Part shown: one piece after another, positions 8,585-15,844 of the stretch
Position numbering within the stretch: position 1 is the stretch's first letter
Layout of the letters: every line of letters starts with the position of its first letter
DNA from: Candidatus Obscuribacterales bacterium
GTDB lineage: Bacteria; Cyanobacteriota; Vampirovibrionia; Obscuribacterales; Obscuribacteraceae
Reading direction: 5' to 3'
DNA length: 61,195 bases
Assembly (NCBI GenBank): GCA_019745505.1
Contig: JAIETE010000092.1
Location: 1-61,195, forward strand
Program-made: the position numbers and the translations under genes
The notes under the pieces: model-generated
Database searches by the model: none
Seen by the model: only the letters and a program-made list of their open reading frames with translations
Told to the model about the DNA's origin: nothing

Positions 8585-9949
8585 TTGACACACGCACTAT
8601 TGATTTCCAGAAAAACAATCATCTGCGTCTTTACCTCAATGCTTTTGTGTTTGGCGGCATACACGAATGCGTATGCACTGGACGGCGACGCAAGCAACCC
8701 TATCGCGCTCTCGAACAACGAGGTGAGTGGAAAGGAGGAGCCGAAAGGCCAAAGTCGCTTCTACTCATTCAGCGCCGGTCCAGGTGATATCACCGTAAAA
8801 ATCAACGGCGCCACCGACTTCTATTCTACGACGATGCGCGTCATCATACGTGATACCAAATCACGAGAGCTCGCCAATATTGCCTTTCCAGCCGGCAGTG
8901 ATGATTCCGCAAAAACGGCGACATTGCATTTGGCATCACCACAAAACCTGATCATGCAAATCATGTTTTCAGTTGATGTCGGTGTACAAGTCAATTACAG
9001 AGTAGTTTTGGCAGGAAATGCATTTTCGCAAAATTCACAATTGGCGCAAGCGCCTGCCAGTGTGACATCGACAAGGTCGATTGCCGGAAGACAGCCGTCG
9101 CAATTTTCAATATCGTCAGATTCCAAAACGTCAACCGTTCAAATAAAGGAGGTCGCAAGCGAAGGCGATGAGAGTATCAATAAGCCGGTCGACGACAAGT
9201 GGGCTCTCATAGTTGGCATCAGTAAATTTCAGAAGCCTGAGGTAAACCTCAAATATCCCGCCAAAGATGCAGCAGACCTGCGCGACTTTCTCGTCAAGGA
9301 GGCCAATTTTTCAGCCGACCATGTAAAACTCCTGATTGATGAAAAAGCAACAAAATCAAATGTATTGGCTGAAATCGGCGACAAGTGGCTGCCCCATTCA
9401 GCTCATCCCAACGATCTTGTTTTGATTTTCATTTCGACCCATGGCAGTCCTTCCAGCGTCGACCTGGAAGGGCTTAATTACCTGGTCATGCATGACACGG
9501 ACCCTGCCAGCCTCTACGCCACAGGGCTGCCGTTGCAAGACCTGGCAGCGGCCATAAAACAGAGGGTGCACGCCAATCGAGTGGTGCTTATCGTCGACGC
9601 CTGCCATAGCGGTGCTGCAAATCCGGCCAAGGGTCTTACCAGAATCGGAAACTTCGACAGCAATTCTCTTTTGCTCGGCACCGGTCAACTGATAATTTGT
9701 TCCAGTGAGCCGAATCAAGTATCGTGGGAATCGAAGCGGTATGAAAATGGTGTCTTCACCCACCAGCTTATTCAAGCTCTGCGTGAGAAGGGCGGCAAAA
9801 TTCCTCTCGGCGAAGCTTTTGAAAAGCTGAAGAATTCGGTCATAACCGAAGTATTGAAAGATCGCGGCGAACTTCAGAGTCCGGTAATGAAAATGCATTG
9901 GAGCGGCAAAGACTTGATTCTTTCAGCTCCGCCGGCCAACCCTCACTGA
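8585..9949 (+). CDS. Exported caspase-family (C14) peptidase with N-terminal beta-sandwich
   Basis: A 454-residue protein with a signal peptide (about 1-31), a beta-rich domain resembling a prepeptidase C-terminal (PPC) domain (about 45-145), a Ser/Gln-rich linker, then a caspase/metacaspase p20-like domain (about 203-440). The catalytic dyad is intact: H286 in FISTHGSP and C340 in VDACHSG. Caspase homologues cleave after Arg/Lys or Asp; specificity cannot be told. The TTG at 8585 gives a signal peptide with a basic N-region; an ATG at residue 19 would truncate it. It is convergent with the 892-residue gene, six bases apart. Bacterial caspase-like enzymes serve in regulated death, signalling or protein processing; the extracytoplasmic location here is unusual. 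Confidence 0.87.
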   Translation: MTHALLISRKTIICVFTSMLLCLAAYTNAYALDGDASNPIALSNNEVSGKEEPKGQSRFYSFSAGPGDITVKINGATDFYSTTMRVIIRDTKSRELANIAFPAGSDDSAKTATLHLASPQNLIMQIMFSVDVGVQVNYRVVLAGNAFSQNSQLAQAPASVTSTRSIAGRQPSQFSISSDSKTSTVQIKEVASEGDESINKPVDDKWALIVGISKFQKPEVNLKYPAKDAADLRDFLVKEANFSADHVKLLIDEKATKSNVLAEIGDKWLPHSAHPNDLVLIFISTHGSPSSVDLEGLNYLVMHDTDPASLYATGLPLQDLAAAIKQRVHANRVVLIVDACHSGAANPAKGLTRIGNFDSNSLLLGTGQLIICSSEPNQVSWESKRYENGVFTHQLIQALREKGGKIPLGEAFEKLKNSVITEVLKDRGELQSPVMKMHWSGKDLILSAPPANPH

Positions 9950-9955
9950 ACAATT

Positions 9956-12634
9956 TCAAAAACGAACATCTTGCGCGCCTTCCTTGCCAAACTGATTGGA
10001 AAGCCAGCTCAATGCGGCAAGTCTTTGCGACTCATTCTTATGTTTATCCAGAATGATAAACAAGAGCTTACTGCACTGACGAGCAGGCAATTGTTTAATC
10101 AATTCGATTGCATCACCTAATTCGATGTTGCCGGACTGGAATATCTCAGTTGCCTCGTCCAGAAGAATCGCGCATTTTGCCGCAGAAGAGTGAGAAAGCA
10201 AAGCTGCACATTCAAGCAACAGGTGAAATTTCGTCGATTCGCTGGAATTCTTTCGAATCATGTCCAGCACATGCTCAAACTCGTTGTCGGAAGGCAAACC
10301 GACTTTGTCCATCGTAGCTACAACTTGCATGCACGACTTGACGCAGAGCTGCTCGGACGAACATTCCGGTGCGCGGTCGGAGGCAAGAGCGATCAGCTCT
10401 TTTGTTCTCCTCGGAAAATCATCATTGAAAACCACAGCAAAAGAGCACAAGAGCGTTACGATTCTCTCAGGCAAAGTTGCAGACATACACACTTTAATGA
10501 CTGAGGTGAATCTCTCGTCGGCGACTGCCGGATTCATCATCACGAATGGAATAATCGGGCTATTCACGCCTGTTTCCATACTTCGACTCAAATAATAGGA
10601 GTCTTGAGCACTGACGCTCTCCATACTCTTCAGTAGCTTCGACCAGAGCTCTTCGGCCAGAGCGCGATTGGCGGAATGATCGAGAGATGCCGCCGCTTCG
10701 GCAATATTCGAGAGATGCAAAATCTGACCGAAAGCATCTTCTTCCAACTCGTCCAGAAGATTGACGGTTCGATGCAAGAGTCTTTGTGCGGCTGCCTTAT
10801 CGTAGGTCGCTACATATGGCACAAGAAGCGTTTGCGATAGTATTGCCCGTGGTGGTCCGCCAAATCCCCAGAAGTCATTCGGATCGTTTTGCTCCAGACG
10901 AATGGAATTCTCCACGGCCCGACTGCAGAATTCGGAAATTTTGTCAGGCGCATACTTTTTGGCCAGGGTAAGCAAGCTCATGTACGCTTGATCTTTCGCG
11001 TCAGGCATTTCAATGTCGCGCACATACGCTTCTGATTCTATCAACAGCTCACGTGCAAACTCAGGAGACATTTGCGCGACGTCTCCAGCAAGCTCCATTA
11101 GAAAACCGGCTTTGCCAAACTCTTGATCGCTTCCTTCAATAATGCCTTTACGGGCATCTTGCGCTATTTCCATGGCCCGCTTGCGATCAGTCTCGGCCAG
11201 CTTTTGTGCGACTTTCGCCAGGGCCGTGTGAACGACTGGATAATTTCGACTCTTCAGATAGTTTGCTATTTCCAGCGCCTTCAGAGGAGCGACGTCCGCA
11301 AATGCGCAGGCGGCTAAATTAAGTGCTGTTTCGTCGTCGGCAGGATAAGGTTCCACCCACAGCTCATCAAATGCACGCACAGCAGCATCGCCGTCAATTT
11401 TCGGCAAATATGACATCAAATGAAACAGCGCCACTGTTCTATCTTTGCCCGAAAGCCTGTCTTTGAGCCCAAATAAATAGTCGATGCAAAAACGTTTGAG
11501 CTCAGGATTTTGCGGCGGCACTTTGGCGCAATCACTGACAAGAGCGAACAAACGACTCATCGCATCATGTATAGATTCGCATGCCGACCAAATGCCTCGC
11601 AATAGCTTGTCATTTTCATGCTCATCATCACGCGGCTCGGGCATTGCCTCCGCAGTCGGAGACGTCAAAATTACCGCACTGTTACCCCACTTCGAATATT
11701 CTCGCCAACCTTCATCATGCCTGATTTGCAGTCTCGGATTCAACTCCGAGGCATCTTCCAAGATTCGGCCAAGAGCTGTCCTGGCGTCTTCATCTCCAGA
11801 TGCGTAGTAAAGCAAAACGCGCTCACCGCGAGTTTGCAACTCTCCAAAATAGGCGCCGACTCCGGCGCGGTGAAAACGAGAGGCAATAGCCAACCGCAGG
11901 CTCCAGATTTTCCAGCGCACCGCTTTCGATGGCACATCCGCTTTGTCATCGGTCGGTATATGCACGGCAACGAGCCAATTCATTTCCAGTGGAGAAACAC
12001 GCTCGCTCAGCGATCGGTATACATTTACCAACCACTCTTTTCCATCAACAGTTCGCTTTTCTATTTGCCAATCGGAGAGCTCGTAAATTGTGATACCAAC
12101 AGAACTGGCCGGGCATTCATCAGAAATCCATCGTCCCCAAACCTCGTCCGGATGTTGGATATCAGAAACAGCAGTCTTGCGAACATTCGCCCATCGCTTG
12201 CTCATCTGATCATCGTTCTGCGCATCATAAATCTCGGTCAGAATGCCGGCAATCTGAAAGTATCGACTCATCAATTCCGGATTTATCGGGATGCGCGCTT
12301 CAGGCGATTCCCACGATGGAGTATCAAAGCCATAGTATTGGTCGATCAGCTCGATCATCCGATGGCAGTCGGCAAGCGCACCTTCCAGGTCGTCGCGAGA
12401 CATCTTTATCGTAGCTAAGATGCCCCAGGCGTCGATTTCCTCTTTTGTCAAAATACTGAGGAAATCGGCTTCAAAAACCTGGCGGTCGAAATGTTGCCGC
12501 CGGCAATCGATGGCAATCGGATCGTTCTCCAGCGCTGCGAAGAATTGATTGACTTCTTTCTCAGCCGTGTCAAAATCGCGGCTTTCTAAGGCATCCAGGG
12601 CATTGAATAAAGGCACTTGATGGGGTAGAGCCAT
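9956..12634 (-). CDS. Large alpha-solenoid protein with possible DUF695-like domain
   Basis: An 892-residue soluble protein without signal peptide or membrane segment. Residues about 170-320 look like an alpha/beta domain with the style of DUF695 (segments GERVLLYYASGDEDA and RHDEGWREYSKWG). The N-terminal ~120 residues and the C-terminal ~550 are helical repeats of the TPR/HEAT kind (for example KALEIANYLKSRNYPVVHTA, HSSAAKCAILLDEATEIFQ). No catalytic motif is seen. It is probably a scaffold. The gene faces the caspase tail to tail, so shared function is not implied. Confidence 0.7.
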   Translation of the reverse strand: MALPHQVPLFNALDALESRDFDTAEKEVNQFFAALENDPIAIDCRRQHFDRQVFEADFLSILTKEEIDAWGILATIKMSRDDLEGALADCHRMIELIDQYYGFDTPSWESPEARIPINPELMSRYFQIAGILTEIYDAQNDDQMSKRWANVRKTAVSDIQHPDEVWGRWISDECPASSVGITIYELSDWQIEKRTVDGKEWLVNVYRSLSERVSPLEMNWLVAVHIPTDDKADVPSKAVRWKIWSLRLAIASRFHRAGVGAYFGELQTRGERVLLYYASGDEDARTALGRILEDASELNPRLQIRHDEGWREYSKWGNSAVILTSPTAEAMPEPRDDEHENDKLLRGIWSACESIHDAMSRLFALVSDCAKVPPQNPELKRFCIDYLFGLKDRLSGKDRTVALFHLMSYLPKIDGDAAVRAFDELWVEPYPADDETALNLAACAFADVAPLKALEIANYLKSRNYPVVHTALAKVAQKLAETDRKRAMEIAQDARKGIIEGSDQEFGKAGFLMELAGDVAQMSPEFARELLIESEAYVRDIEMPDAKDQAYMSLLTLAKKYAPDKISEFCSRAVENSIRLEQNDPNDFWGFGGPPRAILSQTLLVPYVATYDKAAAQRLLHRTVNLLDELEEDAFGQILHLSNIAEAAASLDHSANRALAEELWSKLLKSMESVSAQDSYYLSRSMETGVNSPIIPFVMMNPAVADERFTSVIKVCMSATLPERIVTLLCSFAVVFNDDFPRRTKELIALASDRAPECSSEQLCVKSCMQVVATMDKVGLPSDNEFEHVLDMIRKNSSESTKFHLLLECAALLSHSSAAKCAILLDEATEIFQSGNIELGDAIELIKQLPARQCSKLLFIILDKHKNESQRLAALSWLSNQFGKEGAQDVRF

Positions 12635-12779
12635 CGCTTGACCAGACCACCGCGATTCGATTACCAGGCGGCAGAAGCCGCGCTCTGGAACCTAATAATA
12701 TAACAGAGAAGCAACTTCGCTAGACTAGGGCTGAATACTACTTCTTAGCAGTCGCCGAGTCGGCGAGAGGGCTACCGTC

Positions 12780-13610
12780 ATGAAAGTGAGGTCAATGGTC
12801 GGTCTTTCCGTAACGGCTTGGTTTTTAGTCCTTTTTCTCACAGAAGCAAAGCGGCCGCTGAGGCGCAATATCGAGCCCAAGAGTCGACGCCTGGCAAAAA
12901 ACATGGCTATTGCCGGACTGACAGGTCTCCTGCTTCAGTGCATCGAAATTCCTTTGACCGCCCCGTTGAGCCGTCGGGTGGAAAGAAAACGGCTGGGCCT
13001 TCTGAATCAAGTACGAATGCCGTTTTTTGCTCGCCTGGTAGCTTCAATCGTTTTGCTTGATTACACGCTGTATATTTGGCATGTCATTAACCATAAAATT
13101 CCGGCTCTCTGGCGCTTTCACGTAGTCCACCACATCGATCTCGACCTGGACGCCTCGACGGCGCTGCGATTTCACTTTGGGGAGATGGGTATTTCTGTCT
13201 TCTGGCGCTTGATGCAAATTAGACTTCTCGGGATTGCCCCCATTCACCTCTTGGCATGGCAGGCATTCTTGATGGGCTGCATAATGTTTCACCATTCCAA
13301 TGTGCGCCTTCCATTCGCTTTTGAAAAGCGACTGAATCACTTACTTGTGACGCCGCGCATGCATGGAATTCATCATTCGGTCATCGAGGCGGAAACCAAT
13401 TCGAACTGGTCCAGTGGGCTGACTGTCTGGGACAAAATCCATGGAACATATCGTGATTTCAACGAGCACACGCCAGTAGTCATCGGCGTTCCTGCCTACA
13501 GAGACAAAGATGAGGTCAGCCTCGTATCCATGATCAAGTTGCCATTCGAGCCACAGAAATCAACCTGGGAATACACAGGCGAACTGAAGAAGGTTGACTA
13601 TGAAGCCTGA
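12780..13610 (+). CDS. Fatty acid hydroxylase / sterol desaturase family protein
   Basis: An integral membrane di-iron enzyme of the fatty acid hydroxylase superfamily (276 aa). The histidine boxes are visible: HVINH (101-105), HVVHH (114-118), HHSN (171-174) and HGIHH (195-199), plus H132. Four hydrophobic segments flank them. Such enzymes hydroxylate or desaturate lipids or carotenoids using O2. The substrate is unknown. The gene heads a run of four close or overlapping plus-strand genes (to 15844), and its last 11 bases overlap the flavodoxin-like gene. Confidence 0.88.
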   Translation: MKVRSMVGLSVTAWFLVLFLTEAKRPLRRNIEPKSRRLAKNMAIAGLTGLLLQCIEIPLTAPLSRRVERKRLGLLNQVRMPFFARLVASIVLLDYTLYIWHVINHKIPALWRFHVVHHIDLDLDASTALRFHFGEMGISVFWRLMQIRLLGIAPIHLLAWQAFLMGCIMFHHSNVRLPFAFEKRLNHLLVTPRMHGIHHSVIEAETNSNWSSGLTVWDKIHGTYRDFNEHTPVVIGVPAYRDKDEVSLVSMIKLPFEPQKSTWEYTGELKKVDYEA

Positions 13611-14676
13611 CAATAAAAATGGAAATCTTCCGGTCGAACAGAGACCCTATCGCATATTTTTGATTGCGGGCTCCAATCGACGACAGTACAACTGTCCCGG
13701 TGTGGACTCCAAAGCCCGCGCTCTCATGTTGAGAATGGCTGAAAGGCTTCCGCAAAATTGGGAAATAGACCTGGAGGATTTAGGCAACGTCTACGCGCAA
13801 GAGCGTATACAAAGCTGCAATTCATGCGTGTCGACATCAATGGCTCTCTGCGTTTGGCCATGCAATTGCTATCGTCCTTTTGACCACGCTGAGCCCGATT
13901 TGATGTGGAATCTCGACATGTACTCACGCCTGGACTTGGCAGATGCTTGGGCGATTATTGGTCCGGTCAACTGGTATGGTCCGAGCAGCAGTTTGAAATT
14001 GATGTTCGACAGACTTGTTTGCATGAGCGGAGGCAACCCTGACGAAGACTCGATCGAACACAAAAACCCGGAACTGGCAATGCAACTCGAAAAATCCGAG
14101 CGGTGGAAAGAATTGACGGCGAACCATTTGGAAGGAAGGACTGCTGCGTTCTTCTGCTACGGAGACGCGGGCGGAGACGAAATAGGCGATGATGGAACGC
14201 CAAAACTACTGCAACACAAGGCATACTTCAATCCAGCCGATGAACCGTTCAAGAATGAGCGCGATGCATATGCACCACTGGTATGGCAATGCCGATACAG
14301 CGGAATTGAAGTTCCCGATCAATTATGGAATTACACCATTGGTGGTGCGGGCAAAGTCTACAGCGACAATCAGTCGGAAGATATGATCAACGACAACTAC
14401 TTCATGAATGAGTTTGATCGATGGATCGATCGATTTGTCGCCTTCGTTGAGAAAAAGGGCAAGGTTCCGCCAGGCAAATATCGCGCCTTCGGAGTCAAAA
14501 GAGCAAGCCCATTTTTCAAAGAGATCCCTCTGGCATGGAGAGAAATAAAAATGAGATTCGGCAATCCACCGGCCGGTTCTTCACCCGAAAAGCAACAACG
14601 ACTTGGCATCAACAAGGACGTCACTCTATTTCCTAAAGGCAGCGAGAGCAAGCGCTATTACAGGAAGAAGGACTAG
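13600..14676 (+). CDS. Flavodoxin-fold NAD(P)H-dependent oxidoreductase family protein
   Basis: The start is ATG 13600, preceded by AGAAGG; a TTG two codons upstream is less likely. The N-terminal ~180 residues show the flavodoxin/FMN-reductase fold: strand YRIFLIAGSNRR, the CNSCVSTSMALC segment where these proteins bind FMN phosphate or coordinate with cysteines, and GPVNWYGPSSSLKLMFDRL. The C-terminal half is a lineage-specific extension ending in a basic tail. Overlap with the hydroxylase gene suggests an electron-transfer partner for it (inference). Four cysteines close together (CNSCVST..CVWPCNC) could alternatively bind a cluster or zinc. Confidence 0.78.
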   Translation: MKPDNKNGNLPVEQRPYRIFLIAGSNRRQYNCPGVDSKARALMLRMAERLPQNWEIDLEDLGNVYAQERIQSCNSCVSTSMALCVWPCNCYRPFDHAEPDLMWNLDMYSRLDLADAWAIIGPVNWYGPSSSLKLMFDRLVCMSGGNPDEDSIEHKNPELAMQLEKSERWKELTANHLEGRTAAFFCYGDAGGDEIGDDGTPKLLQHKAYFNPADEPFKNERDAYAPLVWQCRYSGIEVPDQLWNYTIGGAGKVYSDNQSEDMINDNYFMNEFDRWIDRFVAFVEKKGKVPPGKYRAFGVKRASPFFKEIPLAWREIKMRFGNPPAGSSPEKQQRLGINKDVTLFPKGSESKRYYRKKD

Positions 14677-14685
14677 GAAATCCAC

Positions 14686-15327
14686 TTGAGAGTCAACCGC
14701 ACGCTTAAACTATTTGCCGCCGGCACCTCGTTTTTGGCTGGTTCAATTGCCGTTGCCCTCTTGGTACCGCCTGTCAGAAACTGGATCTTCAGCACAAAAA
14801 TGTGGCCATGGCCGCTGCCATGGGATACCAACCAGCAAGAACTGGAAGCTATCCGCCGGCTGAGTCTGCCTGGTGACATTCTGGTCGAATCGAACTTGCA
14901 TGGCTGGCAATGGATGGCACTCAGCCTGGCCGCAACTCAAACTGCGTGGGTTCATGCAGCTCTAATCGATGAGAAGAAACGGATCTTGACTGTTCATAAA
15001 TCCGCGATTGAGACCGATTGGAATATCTATCGTGATTGGGGTAGTACTCGATTAGCACTGATACGACCGCCTTACAAAAATGACGAACAACGTCGAATCG
15101 CCATAGACTATGCACGAGGCAAGCTGGGTACACTTTACGATCCGTCTTTTAGAGAGCACGCAGGCAATTGCAATGGGCTTGTGGCCAGCTCGCTTACCAG
15201 TGCCGGTATTCCAGTTGCCGAGCGAAGAGTCTATGGAAGAAATATTTTCACTCCTGACTGTTTCTTCAAAATTCCGGGAGCAACGGTGATATGGCACAGC
15301 GACAAACATCGCCGCAATGCCTTATAA
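14686..15327 (+). CDS. YiiX/YebB-like permuted NlpC/P60 cysteine hydrolase, membrane-anchored
   Basis: A 213-residue protein with an N-terminal membrane anchor (about 8-28) and a permuted papain-like domain: PGDILVES at 62-69, the catalytic-type His H90 in AWVHAAL, and the catalytic-type Cys C162 in GNCNGLVASSL. YiiX-like enzymes act on peptide, amide or lipid ester bonds; the substrate is unknown. The TTG start has AGGAA seven bases upstream. It lies nine bases after the flavodoxin-like gene in the same run. Confidence 0.8.
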   Translation: MRVNRTLKLFAAGTSFLAGSIAVALLVPPVRNWIFSTKMWPWPLPWDTNQQELEAIRRLSLPGDILVESNLHGWQWMALSLAATQTAWVHAALIDEKKRILTVHKSAIETDWNIYRDWGSTRLALIRPPYKNDEQRRIAIDYARGKLGTLYDPSFREHAGNCNGLVASSLTSAGIPVAERRVYGRNIFTPDCFFKIPGATVIWHSDKHRRNAL

Positions 15328-15361
15328 TTTCGTCCTTCCATCAATTCAAGCGGGAATCGCC

Positions 15362-15844
15362 ATGAGAATCAATTGTTTTGCAACACTTCTGACAGTGTCT
15401 TGTTTCATTTGCACTCTTCCTGTCACGGCGGATGAGTCAAAAGCAACAGGCAAGACTACTATTGCGCAAGCCACCATTGACGCGTCCAACACCGCAGGCG
15501 GGATGATCGTCTCGACGACGCCATCACTCGAAGGATACAGAATCAGAGAGTATCGCGGTATCGTGCGTGGTGTCATGGTAAGAGAGCCTAATACAATCCA
15601 ACAGTTCAAGGCCGGTTTTCAAGGAATGTTCGGCGGCAAGATCAACTCATACATCCGCAACTGCGAAACCGGTCGACAAGCGGCTTACGACGCCATGGTG
15701 CAGCAAGCGCTAACAAAGGGTGCCAACGCCATTGTCGGGGTTAAGTATGACTCCGATGCATTTCAGGGCGGCTCGAATGATTTCGGCACTGAAATTGTCT
15801 GCTATGGAACAGCGGTCGTAATCGAAAGAATCGCTCAGCCTTAA
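15362..15844 (+). CDS. Exported YbjQ-family (heavy-metal-binding-domain) protein
   Basis: From ATG 15362 the product has a signal peptide (RINCFATLLTVSCFICTLPVTA) followed by a YbjQ domain: GYRIREYRGIVRGVMVRE, then RQAAYDAMVQQALTKGANAIVGVKYD. YbjQ proteins form pentamers and are usually about 105 residues and cytoplasmic, so secretion is unusual. Function in the family is unproven despite the 'heavy metal' name. It is the last gene of the 12780-15844 run; its stop overlaps that of the convergent TPR gene (TTAA). Confidence 0.82.
   Translation: MRINCFATLLTVSCFICTLPVTADESKATGKTTIAQATIDASNTAGGMIVSTTPSLEGYRIREYRGIVRGVMVREPNTIQQFKAGFQGMFGGKINSYIRNCETGRQAAYDAMVQQALTKGANAIVGVKYDSDAFQGGSNDFGTEIVCYGTAVVIERIAQP

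Noticed and set aside
14405..14440. Repeated GATCGAT sequence
   Set aside because: It lies inside the flavodoxin-like gene and is explained by the codons of DRWIDRF; not a regulatory repeat.
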